Below are positions 1-8,789 of a stretch of DNA of 64,000 bases, piece after piece. Made by a program: the position numbers and the translations under genes. The stretch's first letter is position 1. Each line of letters opens with the position of its first letter. The stretch is from Loktanella sp. D2R18 (lineage in GTDB: Bacteria > Pseudomonadota > Alphaproteobacteria > Rhodobacterales > Rhodobacteraceae), in NCBI RefSeq assembly GCF_003318235.1, contig NZ_QOCG01000030.1, positions 328,933-392,932 of the forward strand. Direction: 5' to 3'. The notes beneath the pieces are model-generated. The model saw only the letters and a list, made by a program, of their open reading frames with translations. It was not told where the DNA came from and did not search any database.

Positions 1-841
1 TGAACCACGTCTTATATTCGGGCGTATTCACGGTTGGCATTTGCCCCCAGCAATTAAAGTCGTTCCGGTTGATGACCCCTTTTGCGCCCAGTGACATAAC
101 AAAATCGCGTTTTGTTTCATCACTAATAACGCCAATCGCATTCGCGCCTGCGGTATTGATCAACTGAATAGCATAAGATCCCAAACCGCCTGACGCGCCC
201 CAAACCAAAACGTTTTGACCAGGTTTCAGCTCGTGCGGGTGGTGACCGAACAACATGCGGTAAGCGGTCGCAAGCGTCAGCGTATAGCAGGCGCTCTCCT
301 CCCATGTCTGGTGCTTTGGTCGAGCCATCAGTTGTTGGGATTGCACACAGGTAAATTGCGCAAACGATCCGTCAGGTGTCTCATAGCCCCAAATTCGCTG
401 GCTTTCGGAATACATAGGATCGCCACCGTTACAATGTTCGTCGTCGCCATCGTCTTGGTTGCAGTGGATAACAACCTCATCGCCGACCTTCCAGCGTTTG
501 ACCTTGTCGCCAACGGCCCAAACGATACCGGACGCATCGGACCCGGCGATATGGAAATCCGCGCCATGGACATCAAATGGGCTGATCGGAATACCCAGCC
601 CGGCCCAAACGCCGTTGTAGTTCACGCCCGCCGCCATCACGAGAACAAGCACCTCGTGGCTATCGGGTTTTGGAGTTTCGACCGTCTCTACTTGAAATGC
701 TTCTTCAGGCTCGCCGTGGCGTTCGCGACGGATCGTCCACGCATACATTTGGTCGGGCACATGCCCAAGCGGTGGAATTTCACCGACTTCATAGAGCGCC
801 TTTTGCGGTGCTGCTGCGGGGGCATTCAGATCTAGGGCCAT
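1..841 (-). CDS. ccr: Crotonyl-CoA carboxylase/reductase, N-terminal part (cut by window edge)
   Basis: Reductive carboxylation of crotonyl-CoA to ethylmalonyl-CoA with NADPH and CO2, the defining step of the ethylmalonyl-CoA pathway for acetyl-CoA assimilation. The reverse strand reads open from an ATG at 841 to the window edge (280 codons). The protein begins MALDLNAPA, contains the medium-chain dehydrogenase/reductase N-domain (residues about 40-190) and enters the Rossmann domain with the nucleotide loop VWGASGGLGSYA. Family members are about 430 residues, so roughly the last third lies outside the window. The ecm gene of the same pathway lies 2 kb away on the opposite strand. The family is clear; only the missing C-terminus limits certainty. 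Confidence 0.95.
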   Translation of the reverse strand, partial: MALDLNAPAAAPQKALYEVGEIPPLGHVPDQMYAWTIRRERHGEPEEAFQVETVETPKPDSHEVLVLVMAAGVNYNGVWAGLGIPISPFDVHGADFHIAGSDASGIVWAVGDKVKRWKVGDEVVIHCNQDDGDDEHCNGGDPMYSESQRIWGYETPDGSFAQFTCVQSQQLMARPKHQTWEESACYTLTLATAYRMLFGHHPHELKPGQNVLVWGASGGLGSYAIQLINTAGANAIGVISDETKRDFVMSLGAKGVINRNDFNCWGQMPTVNTPEYKTWF

Positions 842-849
842 GTCGGTCT

Positions 850-904
850 CCATCACATAAGGTCACATTTTGCTGCGCCGCAGAATCGGCGGCCTATGTG
901 ATGG
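850..904. promoter_or_regulatory. 10-bp inverted repeat upstream of ccr
   Basis: CCATCACATA at 850-859 is matched by its exact reverse complement TATGTGATGG at 895-904, 35 bp apart, directly upstream of the ccr start codon (841). The TGTGA half-site is the same as in the TGTGATCACA palindromes near the sdh and suc promoters. It could be a split operator for a regulator of ccr or an mRNA leader hairpin. No binding protein can be assigned from sequence. Confidence 0.4.
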
Positions 905-981
905 ATATTATTGGCTGCGCAATTTTACAACCTTAATGTAGTTTATTTTGTAATTTTATGTCTGCCGCATCGCAGCGTCAT

Positions 982-1329
982 TTACTTGAAAGTCACGGTA
1001 GAGACCTGACATACGTTAACATTGTTGCGTACGACGCTGCTTCCGTCCCGGAATTCTGCTTTCAAATCAAACATGCAAGACCCCGTACCATCATTGAAAT
1101 CGATGTTAACAGAGCTACCGCTCGCCAAAATGGACGATCCGAGGATGTCTTCTTCCCATGAATTTGTGCTGGTGCGCGATCCGTAGAACCGCCAAATCGT
1201 GCCGCCCGTGTTATTCACGATCAGCACATTGCGGTTCATTCCGCTGGATGCGGTGCTCGTTTCAACGCAGCCAGAGGCGCCCAATGCGACCGTCGCCGCC
1301 AGAGCCAAAGATTTAAAATGAAATGCCAT
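982..1329 (-). CDS. Small secreted lipoprotein, unknown function
   Basis: A 115-residue protein starting MAFHFKSLAL, with a hydrophobic signal and a lipobox LGASGC, so it should be lipidated and anchored to a membrane. The mature part is rich in Asn/Ser/Thr and probably beta-structured, with two further Cys that could form a disulfide. The start at 1329 is preferred over a start 14 codons upstream because it has a GAGGGA ribosome-binding site and begins the signal peptide. It lies between ccr and the acyltransferase gene on the same strand. I recognise no family beyond lipoprotein. Confidence 0.75.
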   Translation of the reverse strand: MAFHFKSLALAATVALGASGCVETSTASSGMNRNVLIVNNTGGTIWRFYGSRTSTNSWEEDILGSSILASGSSVNIDFNDGTGSCMFDLKAEFRDGSSVVRNNVNVCQVSTVTFK

Positions 1330-1408
1330 ACCGTTTATTCCCTCGTTAATCGCCGCCCGAACTGGCCACAAAACAAAGACAAACGCCCCGATTGATTCGG
1401 GTCAATTT

Positions 1409-2785
1409 TTAGGGTGCCGCTACGTCAGTGTCAAAGTGATGGGCAATGGTATTGGCATAATAAGCCAAGATCGCATGGCCAGTTTCCGTGATTTCAATGA
1501 TGTCGCCAGCGACGCTGATAGCCCCGCGGGCGGCAAGCCGGTCCAACGCGTCAGACGCAATCTGATCCGCCGGGCGTCGCGGCAGAGGCATTCGTTTTGG
1601 TTTGAGCTGCGCTAGTTTTTGCACGATCACCGCCTCAAGCGCGGCTTTGTCGGTGACGCTATCATAGACTAACGCATGCGCAACCAATGGCACACCTAAT
1701 ACCGGGATCGCCCGCATGATCCGTTTCTTTAGTTCCTCAGCGACGGCCGTGGTGACTTCATCGGCTGGGGCCGATGTGTGAAACTCAGATAGCTTCAGCG
1801 GATCACCAAAGCTGACAGATGCAGTTCCAAATGTCCGAAACTGGCGCGTAATCCGCAACCAAACATGTCGGCCGACCCGGCGCAGCACATGCATGAAAGG
1901 TGGTCGAAACCGCCGTGTCCCTGACTGATCAGCGGCGATGAGAAACGTATCCTCAAGCACCCTGTCGTAATTCAGGGCGACGGGTACGAAAATAACTTCA
2001 CGCGCATCCGGGTCAAAATCATCGATGATATAATTGAGCAGCCCAACACGTGGCGGCGCCATCCGCCCATCAAGGCTAAGACCGCCTTCGGGAAATACCG
2101 CTTGGCTCACGCCGCCGCGCGTGGCCATTTGCACATATCGCGCAAGCACTTGACGATAAAGCGCACCGCGCGATCTACGCCGGATGAAATAAGCCCCCAT
2201 CGCCCGTATGATCGGCGAAAGCGGCCAAACCCGCGCCCATTCGCCAACGGCATAGGACAGCGCACCAGCGCTGGCGGCAAGATAAGTGACCAGCACATAA
2301 TCCATATTACTGCGGTGATTGATCACAAAGACGACAGCGGCATCGGGGTCTATCTCAGCCAGTTGCTTGCGGTCAAATGTTCCTAGACGAATGCGGTAAA
2401 GCGATTTCGACAGCCACCGCGCCAGCCGAATTCCATAGCTAAAATAAGCTGTTGCCGAAAAGGACGGAACAATCTCGCGGGCATAGCCTTTGGCTTTCTC
2501 AAAGGCGACGTTTTCGGGGACGTTTTCTTTGCGGGCATATTCCACGATTGCGCGGGTCACTTCGGGGTCGTAGATCAACCGCTGGATCATGTCATAGCGC
2601 CGGGCGAGCTTGAACGGTTCAATCGGACGCTGAAGCCGCTGATTGACCCGTGCAATCACACGTTCGGCGCGCTTGCGAAAAAACCACCGTACCGATGGAA
2701 ACAAGAAGTGCGACGCAAACGTCACCCCGGCAAACAGGATAATTAGGACAAAAGCCCACAACGGCATTGAAACAGTTTGCGTCAT
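1409..2785 (-). CDS. PlsB-type glycerol-3-phosphate acyltransferase-like protein
   Basis: Probably transfers an acyl chain to glycerol-3-phosphate, the first step of phospholipid synthesis, at the inner membrane. The 458-residue protein has an N-terminal membrane segment and the acyltransferase blocks in order: NHRSNMDYV (HX4D), GAYFIRRRS, FPEGGLSLDG and VPVALNY. These resemble PlsB more than PlsC, although it is much shorter than E. coli PlsB. The frame stays open 65 codons further upstream into ecm. I place the start at the ATG at 2785, which begins the membrane segment and leaves a 125-bp divergent promoter region to ecm. Confidence 0.8.
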   Translation of the reverse strand: MTQTVSMPLWAFVLIILFAGVTFASHFLFPSVRWFFRKRAERVIARVNQRLQRPIEPFKLARRYDMIQRLIYDPEVTRAIVEYARKENVPENVAFEKAKGYAREIVPSFSATAYFSYGIRLARWLSKSLYRIRLGTFDRKQLAEIDPDAAVVFVINHRSNMDYVLVTYLAASAGALSYAVGEWARVWPLSPIIRAMGAYFIRRRSRGALYRQVLARYVQMATRGGVSQAVFPEGGLSLDGRMAPPRVGLLNYIIDDFDPDAREVIFVPVALNYDRVLEDTFLIAADQSGTRRFRPPFMHVLRRVGRHVWLRITRQFRTFGTASVSFGDPLKLSEFHTSAPADEVTTAVAEELKKRIMRAIPVLGVPLVAHALVYDSVTDKAALEAVIVQKLAQLKPKRMPLPRRPADQIASDALDRLAARGAISVAGDIIEITETGHAILAYYANTIAHHFDTDVAAP

Positions 2786-2910
2786 CGCGCGAACCTGACA
2801 GGGAAACGCGCCAACGTAAATCCCGCCATGCCGCAACGCAGCGAATTGACAGCGCCACAAAGTATTGAGTATTAATCCCTCAACGCAATAATATTTCGCA
2901 AGGATCAAAC

Positions 2911-4872
2911 ATGTCGCACGCGCAGAAAGATCGCCCTTGGCTTTTTCGGACCTATGCTGGTCACTCGACTGCGGCCGCATCGAATGCGCTTTACCGTGGG
3001 AACCTTGCCAAAGGGCAGACCGGGCTTTCGGTGGCTTTTGATCTACCTACCCAGACAGGGTATGACAGCGATCACGTACTCGCCAAAGGTGAGGTCGGCA
3101 AAGTCGGCGTGCCTGTCAGCCATTTGGGCGATATGCGCGCATTGTTCAATGACATCCCGCTTGACCAGATGAACACGTCGATGACGATCAACGCGACCGC
3201 GCCTTGGTTGCTTTCGCTTTATATTGCCGTGGCCCAAGAACAAGGTGCAGATATTTCCGCCCTACAAGGCACCGTGCAAAACGACATCATCAAAGAATAC
3301 CTGTCGCGCGGCACCTATATCTGCCCGCCCGAACCCTCTTTGCGGATGATCACCGATGTCGCCGCCTATACCCGTGAACATCTTCCTAAATGGAACCCGA
3401 TGAACGTCTGTTCCTACCATCTACAAGAAGCCGGTGCGACACCCGAAGAAGAGCTCGCTTTTGCTTTGGCGACCGCGACGGCCGTGCTTGATGACCTCAA
3501 AGACAAAGTACCAACCGCTGACTTCCCTGCGATAGTGGGCCGCATTTCGTTCTTTGTGAATGCGGGCATCCGCTTTGTCACCGAACTGTGCAAAATGCGC
3601 GCCTTTGTCGAGCTGTGGGATGAAATCTGCGCGACCCGCTACGGGGTGGAGGACGCAAAATACCGACGCTTCCGCTATGGGGTGCAGGTGAACTCCCTTG
3701 GTCTGACTGAACAGCAGCCTGAAAACAACGTCTATCGCATTTTGCTTGAGACGCTCGCCGTGACCCTATCGAAAAATGCCCGCGCCCGCGCGGTGCAGTT
3801 ACCTGCTTGGAACGAAGCGCTTGGCCTGCCGCGCCCCTGGGATCAGCAATGGTCGCTGCGAATGCAACAAATTCTGGCCTATGAAACGGATCTGTTGGAA
3901 TTCGACGATCTCTTTGACGGCAACCCGGCCATTGACCGCAAGGTCGGCGCGCTCAAAGAAGGGGCGCGTGCAGAACTGGCGCAAATCGACGGGATGGGCG
4001 GCGCGGTTGGCGCGATTGGGTACATGAAATCACGGTTGGTCGAAAGCAACGCCGCGCGGATCGCAAGCATCGAAGACGGGCGCACCACCGTTGTCGGCGT
4101 CAATAAATGGCAAGCGGGCGAACCCTCACCGCTGACCGCGGGCGATGACGCGATTATGGTTGCCGACCCCGAAGCAGAGGCCGATCAGCTGAACCGTCTG
4201 CGTGCATGGAAAACTGACCGCAATAATGCTGCGGTTAAAACTGCACTCGCCGCCCTGCGTACTGCCGCCACAGACGGCAGCAACATGATGCCCCCGTCCA
4301 TTGCCTGCGCGCGTGCGGGCGTGACAACAGGCGAATGGGCCGATGTGATCCGCGGCGTCTTTGGCCAATACCGCGCCCCAACCGGGGTGAGCGCGAACCA
4401 ATCCAACCGGACTGAGGGGCTGGATGATCTACGTGAACAGGTCGACCTGGTCAGTTCCGCACTGGGACGACGTATGAAATTTTTGGTCGGTAAACCCGGT
4501 CTTGATGGGCATTCTAACGGCGCCGAACAAATCGCAACCCGTGCGCGCGATTGCGGCATGGATATTAGCTATGAAGGTATTCGCCTAACGCCCGATGAGA
4601 TTGTCGAAGCCGCGCGCGAGAACGAAGTGCATGTCATTGGACTGTCGATCCTATCCGGTTCGCACGTGCCACTGGTCCGTGATGTGATGACAAAGCTTGC
4701 CGCCGCAAACTTGACACATATCCCCGTCATTGCGGGCGGCATTATCCCTGACGATGACGCCATTGCGCTGCAAAAAATGGGCGTCGCGAAAGTCTATACG
4801 CCGAAAGATTTCGAATTGAACAAGATCATGGGTGATATCGTTCAATTGGTCGACCCGCGCGAGAAACCTTAA
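2911..4872 (+). CDS. ecm: Ethylmalonyl-CoA mutase
   Basis: Coenzyme B12-dependent isomerisation of (2R)-ethylmalonyl-CoA to methylsuccinyl-CoA in the ethylmalonyl-CoA pathway. The 653-residue protein has the methylmalonyl-CoA mutase-like catalytic barrel (about 1-500) and a C-terminal cobalamin-binding domain with the DxHxxG motif DGHSNG, whose His534 is the expected lower axial ligand of cobalt. It is distinguished from true methylmalonyl-CoA mutase by the YAGHS and DLPTQTGYDSD signatures as I recall them for Ecm, and by its neighbours ccr, mch and mcl2. AAGGAT precedes the ATG at normal distance. It is transcribed divergently from the acyltransferase gene. I see no cobalamin riboswitch in the 125-bp leader. 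Confidence 0.93.
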   Translation: MSHAQKDRPWLFRTYAGHSTAAASNALYRGNLAKGQTGLSVAFDLPTQTGYDSDHVLAKGEVGKVGVPVSHLGDMRALFNDIPLDQMNTSMTINATAPWLLSLYIAVAQEQGADISALQGTVQNDIIKEYLSRGTYICPPEPSLRMITDVAAYTREHLPKWNPMNVCSYHLQEAGATPEEELAFALATATAVLDDLKDKVPTADFPAIVGRISFFVNAGIRFVTELCKMRAFVELWDEICATRYGVEDAKYRRFRYGVQVNSLGLTEQQPENNVYRILLETLAVTLSKNARARAVQLPAWNEALGLPRPWDQQWSLRMQQILAYETDLLEFDDLFDGNPAIDRKVGALKEGARAELAQIDGMGGAVGAIGYMKSRLVESNAARIASIEDGRTTVVGVNKWQAGEPSPLTAGDDAIMVADPEAEADQLNRLRAWKTDRNNAAVKTALAALRTAATDGSNMMPPSIACARAGVTTGEWADVIRGVFGQYRAPTGVSANQSNRTEGLDDLREQVDLVSSALGRRMKFLVGKPGLDGHSNGAEQIATRARDCGMDISYEGIRLTPDEIVEAARENEVHVIGLSILSGSHVPLVRDVMTKLAAANLTHIPVIAGGIIPDDDAIALQKMGVAKVYTPKDFELNKIMGDIVQLVDPREKP

Positions 4873-4952
4873 GCTGACTGAAATCTAACTTCGGGTCTCC
4901 CGCTTTGCACCTGTTCGGCATAGTCTGACGCAAAAGCAAAAGGAGACCTGAC

Positions 4953-5657
4953 ATGACCATCCACATCGGCGCTGAAAAAGGCGACATTGCCCCTACCGTC
5001 CTGATGCCGGGCGATCCGTATCGCGCGAAATGGGCGGCAGAAACGTTCCTCACAGACGCGCGCTGCATCAATCAGGTGCGCGGCATGTTGGGATTTACCG
5101 GCACATGGAACGGCCATCCGGTCACAATTCAAGGGTCGGGCATGGGCATGCCGTCACTGTCGATCTACGCCAATGAATTGATCAAAGATTACGACGCGCA
5201 AACGCTGATCCGCATTGGGTCATGTGGCGGAATGCAAAAGAATGTCGGCATTCGCGATGTGATCTTGGCAATGACGGCATCCACCCTTTCGACCCCTTCA
5301 AGTGGCATATTTAAAGAACTCAACTTTGCCCCATGCGCGGACTACGGATTGCTTGCCGCCGCCCATCGCGCGGCCATAGCCAAAGGCGTGCCCACACATG
5401 TTGGCGGCATCTATTCATCTGACGTATTCTATGACGAACGCCCTGATCTGAATGAACAGATGGTGCGACACGGGATTCTAGGCGTCGAAATGGAAGCGGC
5501 CGAGCTATACAATCTTGCGGCGCGGCACGGACGACGCGCGCTTGCGGTTCTCACTGTCAGTGATCACCTCATCACCCATGAGGCCCTGCCTGCGGAAGAC
5601 CGTGAAAAATCCTTTGGGGATATGGTCGAAATCGCGCTTGAAGCGGCTTTTGCCTAA
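4953..5657 (+). CDS. deoD: Purine-nucleoside phosphorylase
   Basis: Phosphorolysis of purine (deoxy)ribonucleosides to free base and (deoxy)ribose-1-phosphate in purine salvage. The 234-residue length and the motifs [25 protein letters not shown] and TVSDH are typical of the hexameric bacterial DeoD family. The strong AAAGGAGA ribosome-binding site fixes the ATG at 4953. It follows ecm by 80 bp and may be co-transcribed. Its stop codon interleaves with that of the convergent DUF1989 gene (4-bp overlap, CTAA), so no terminator fits between them. Confidence 0.93.
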   Translation: MTIHIGAEKGDIAPTVLMPGDPYRAKWAAETFLTDARCINQVRGMLGFTGTWNGHPVTIQGSGMGMPSLSIYANELIKDYDAQTLIRIGSCGGMQKNVGIRDVILAMTASTLSTPSSGIFKELNFAPCADYGLLAAAHRAAIAKGVPTHVGGIYSSDVFYDERPDLNEQMVRHGILGVEMEAAELYNLAARHGRRALAVLTVSDHLITHEALPAEDREKSFGDMVEIALEAAFA

Positions 5658-6496
5658 ATACCGTGACGGCGATCATACCCGTTCACAACAGGCGGCACCC
5701 ATGCATCAAGGGTGCCGTCTTGGGGGCGCAGCACTTCCATATCAAGCGGATAGCACGCCGCCGCATCGCTTGAATGCTCAGCGCTGCAATCACCGCCGGG
5801 GCAAGCGCTAAGCACGGCAAGCAAATCAATTTCCGCAAATAATTCAATGTAATCGCCGGGGCGCACCGGGCTCGCTTTCATAAAATATTGTCCGGTATCG
5901 TGGGTAAACCCGGTACACATAAAGACGTTCAGCACGTCGTGCACCAGTGGCTCGGCCACATCAAGCCCCTGCCCCATATGCGTAGCCAAGGCACGCGTCA
6001 GGTTTGAATGACAACAATGATGATACTGCGCCCCAGACAACAAGTTCCCAGTGTAAGGATCACAGCGTGTCCCGATTACATCATGCACAGACCCGCCAAA
6101 TTCATCCATCCCGTACCACTGCAACGTATCATGTGTGACCGTCGCCATTGGGCGTAGCGTCGGAAACGACGACCAAAGCCGATCGCCGGTTGTGACATGC
6201 GTGCCATGCAACGCGCGGGTTTTGCCGGAATAGAACCGCTCTGACAGGTCGTTGGCGTTAAACAAGTTCAGATCACCGACCTGCGGACCATCGACCGAAT
6301 GAATACGCAAGAAATGTCCGGCAGGCACTGTGATGACCGCTGCATCACGTGGCGCGACAGTCACCCGCGACAGAGGTGTCAACCTGTCGCGGGCGGTTTG
6401 ATACAGCGCCACATCGGCAGCGGGTAACGTATCCGTCGGATAGCATATGACCGGCTGTATCGCCCGGCGCGCGTCTGCGTCTTTTGGCTCTTTCAC
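5654..6496 (-). CDS. DUF1989 (urea carboxylase-associated) family protein
   Basis: A 280-residue cytosolic protein of the DUF1989 family, often encoded near urea carboxylase or aminomethyltransferase genes. Recognisable motifs are [38 protein letters not shown] and [10 protein letters not shown]. The conserved His and Cys residues suggest a metal site, but no reaction is securely known to me. The start is a GTG at 6496 with a GAGAG sequence upstream and no ATG alternative nearby. It converges on deoD with interleaved stop codons. No urea-utilisation genes are adjacent here. Confidence 0.8.
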   Translation of the reverse strand: MKEPKDADARRAIQPVICYPTDTLPAADVALYQTARDRLTPLSRVTVAPRDAAVITVPAGHFLRIHSVDGPQVGDLNLFNANDLSERFYSGKTRALHGTHVTTGDRLWSSFPTLRPMATVTHDTLQWYGMDEFGGSVHDVIGTRCDPYTGNLLSGAQYHHCCHSNLTRALATHMGQGLDVAEPLVHDVLNVFMCTGFTHDTGQYFMKASPVRPGDYIELFAEIDLLAVLSACPGGDCSAEHSSDAAACYPLDMEVLRPQDGTLDAWVPPVVNGYDRRHGI

Positions 6497-6644
6497 CGTT
6501 CTCTCATTTCTTTAGCTGCACACAGTCTGGAGGTTCGACAAGAGCCACGAAATGCATTCGCTAAGCGCAGCCCCGCCAAGCTTGACGGGATACACTTACT
6601 TCGCCTCGGCTTGCAACTTACAGGTTTCCATATCCACAGTCATC

Positions 6645-7301
6645 CTATCGCATCCGCAGTCGCAAACGTAACCTTTTCGAGGTCGACACCTTTTTCTTGT
6701 TTTTCGTTGCATTTTGTTTCCCCCAAAATGCAAGGTCGCAATCAAAATCCGGCGTCAGCCATGTCGCTAACCTTTCTGGCTCGTCAGTTTGAATATCAAA
6801 ATCAAGGAACTTTGCATCAGGACGATTAGAAAAAAACGTCCGCACATCGTCATGGAATGTTTCATGACGATGGCGCCAAATTGTCTCTGTTTCCGTATCG
6901 TTAGCACCATATGATGCCGCAGCCCGCTTAAGAAAAGAATCAGCGTACTGTCTACCGATATGATTTTTACGAGAGAGCAACCAAGATTCAGCATTCCGCC
7001 AGTTCAACAAGAAATACGCATCAGGGTAGTCGCGATATAGCTCCCGGTAAAAATAATTCGCCTCAAGATGCATTGTGCCGTCGGTGAAGCTCAGATCTGA
7101 GTAAACATCAAAAGCGTCAATAGAAGCGAGAGCCGGACGTCCGTTTAATACATTTGTTGTAATCACCGGCGCCAGAAAACGACCATCAGGCAACGACCAA
7201 TGCACCGAATGGTAGCCATTTTTGAGAAAAAAACTATGGAGTGTTGTTGTCGCAGTTTTATTAAAACCTATAATAAACACTTTTGGTCGTTGCATAGTCA
7301 T
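6645..7301 (-). CDS. Sulfotransferase-family protein
   Basis: Predicted PAPS-dependent sulfotransferase or a relative. The N-terminus carries the 5'-phosphosulfate-binding P-loop GFNKTATTTLHSFF, followed further on by a WRNAESWLLSR segment resembling the 3'-phosphate loop. The length (218 residues) fits short bacterial sulfotransferase-like proteins. The C-terminus is very basic (KNKKK, RLRLRLR). An AAAGGA ribosome-binding site precedes ATGs at 7301 and 7295; the former is used here. It starts 25 bp after sdhB on the same strand, so it could be a tail gene of the sdh operon. It looks A+T-richer by eye than its neighbours, which suggests later acquisition. The substrate is unknown. Confidence 0.7.
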   Translation of the reverse strand: MTMQRPKVFIIGFNKTATTTLHSFFLKNGYHSVHWSLPDGRFLAPVITTNVLNGRPALASIDAFDVYSDLSFTDGTMHLEANYFYRELYRDYPDAYFLLNWRNAESWLLSRKNHIGRQYADSFLKRAAASYGANDTETETIWRHRHETFHDDVRTFFSNRPDAKFLDFDIQTDEPERLATWLTPDFDCDLAFWGKQNATKNKKKVSTSKRLRLRLRMR

Positions 7302-7326
7302 AGGTCCTTTCCGCATTAGCGTCTGA

Positions 7327-8106
7327 TTAAACGACGCGTTCGACCATCATACCTTTGATATGCGCGATTGCCTTGGCCGGGTTCAGGCCTTTCGGACAGG
7401 TTTTGGCACAGTTCATGATTGTGTGGCAACGGTACAGTTTAAATGGGTCTTCAAGATCATCCAAACGTTCGCCTGTTGCCTCATCCCGGCTATCAATGAT
7501 CCAGCGGTACGCGTGCAAGAGCGCAGCCGGCCCAAGGTAGCGGTCGCTGTTCCACCAGTAGGATGGGCAGGATGTTGAGCAAGACGCGCACATCACGCAT
7601 TCATACAGGCCATCAAGCTTTTTGCGGTCTTCGATTGACTGTTTCCACTCTTTCGCGGGGCGGTTCGTTTTTGTTTCCAGCCACGGCATGATAGAGGCGT
7701 GCTGCGCATAAAAATGGGTCAGGTCAGGTATCAAATCCTTGATCACAGGCATATGCGGCAAAGGATAGATTTTTACGTCGCCCTTAATCTCATCCAGCCC
7801 GTAGATACACGCCAGTGTATTCACCCCGTCGATCATCATCGCACATGACCCACAAATACCTTCGCGACATGAGCGGCGGAACGTGAGGGTTGGATCGGTT
7901 TCGTTCTTAATCTTAATCAGAACGTCCAGCACCATCGGGCCGCAGGTGTCCATATCGACGAAATATGTGTCCAGCTGCGGGTTCTTCCCGTCATCGGGAT
8001 TCCAACGATAAATCTGCACCTTGCGCAGATTGGTCGCGCCTTCGGGCTTTGGCCAGGTTTTTCCCACCGTCATGCGGGAATTCTTAGGGAGTGTCAGTTG
8101 CACCAT
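7327..8106 (-). CDS. sdhB: Succinate dehydrogenase iron-sulfur subunit
   Basis: Electron-transfer subunit of complex II, passing electrons from the FAD of SdhA to ubiquinone. The 259-residue protein shows all three cluster-binding sets: C80, C85, C88 and C100 for [2Fe-2S] ([10 protein letters not shown]), then C170, C173, C176 and C180, and C227, C233 and C237, for [4Fe-4S] and [3Fe-4S]. It is the last sdh gene of the operon, separated from sdhA by two lipoprotein genes. Confidence 0.97.
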   Translation of the reverse strand: MVQLTLPKNSRMTVGKTWPKPEGATNLRKVQIYRWNPDDGKNPQLDTYFVDMDTCGPMVLDVLIKIKNETDPTLTFRRSCREGICGSCAMMIDGVNTLACIYGLDEIKGDVKIYPLPHMPVIKDLIPDLTHFYAQHASIMPWLETKTNRPAKEWKQSIEDRKKLDGLYECVMCASCSTSCPSYWWNSDRYLGPAALLHAYRWIIDSRDEATGERLDDLEDPFKLYRCHTIMNCAKTCPKGLNPAKAIAHIKGMMVERVV

Positions 8107-8148
8107 CGCGATGTTCCTTCCGTCACGGGCTATATTGCCCGAAAATTC

Positions 8149-8451
8149 TTACAATGACCGCAGCCGCGCGGGGCGGATCGGCATTTCGCCCGTCAAATCG
8201 ATGACGCAGCTTTCGTATACTTCTTGTGGGTCGCGTCCACGCAGCAGATCGGCGGACAGGCCAATACTAATGCCGGTTGAAACACCTGTGTCGCTATTCA
8301 CACCAACGCTGACCCCACCTGTGGGGGCTTGGGCGGCACGCGCACGTTCTTCGCAACGTTGGGCTGCTTCCTCGGGCGTAGGCGGCATTGCCGCGCAGGC
8401 ACCCACAAGGCACATGGCCAAAATTGCGAAACTGCCCCGCCACACGCGCAT
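8149..8451 (-). CDS. Small lipoprotein in the sdh operon
   Basis: A 100-residue protein starting MRVWRGSFAILAMC, with signal peptide and lipobox LVGAC, then a short Pro/Glu/Ala-rich segment, a Gly/Val-rich stretch (GVSVGVNSDTGVSTGISIGL) and a C-terminal part with one Cys. The start ATG at 8451 shares one base with the stop of the upstream lipoprotein gene (TGATG), which argues for translational coupling and for this start rather than one 18 codons upstream. It lies between sdhA and sdhB. I recognise no family; a role in complex II assembly would be speculation based on position. Confidence 0.7.
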   Translation of the reverse strand: MRVWRGSFAILAMCLVGACAAMPPTPEEAAQRCEERARAAQAPTGGVSVGVNSDTGVSTGISIGLSADLLRGRDPQEVYESCVIDLTGEMPIRPARLRSL

Positions 8452-8789
8452 CAGCCAAACACCGACAACAGATCGCCAACACCCAATGTATCGTCCGCGA
8501 TGCATGAAATCGTATCCGGACGCCCGGCAATTTCGACCACCAGATCCGTTGTCGCAGAGGTCGTGCCAACAACAGCAGCCTGTGCGATTTCAACGATTTC
8601 GCTGCTAGATGCGTTGTCGATAATACAATCAGTCACCGGCGTCGCATCGACCCCAGGGAACTTGCTTTCGACGACGCCATTCACCACAGTTTTTGCACTG
8701 CTGCGCGCGATTTGATCAACGCTATCAGACGCGTCAAGACACCCAGATAGGCCAAACGCCGCCGCAGCAATCAATCCATATTTCCACAT
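8451..8789 (-). CDS. Small lipoprotein in the sdh operon
   Basis: A 112-residue protein, [17 protein letters not shown], with a clear signal peptide and lipobox LSGC. The mature part is Ala/Val/Ser/Asp-rich with two Cys (DCIID and SCIAD), a pattern that could form one disulfide in the periplasm. Its ATG overlaps the sdhA stop by one base (TAATG) and its stop overlaps the next gene's start (TGATG), so it is fully embedded in the sdh transcript. Function unknown. Confidence 0.75.
   Translation of the reverse strand: MWKYGLIAAAAFGLSGCLDASDSVDQIARSSAKTVVNGVVESKFPGVDATPVTDCIIDNASSSEIVEIAQAAVVGTTSATTDLVVEIAGRPDTISCIADDTLGVGDLLSVFG

Noticed and set aside
215..835. 206-codon forward open frame opposite ccr
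   Set aside because: It lies entirely antisense to ccr, which has unmistakable family motifs on the reverse strand; the forward peptide has no family features.
2786..2910. Cobalamin riboswitch before ecm
   Set aside because: The gap is only 125 bp and I see no B12-box-like sequence.
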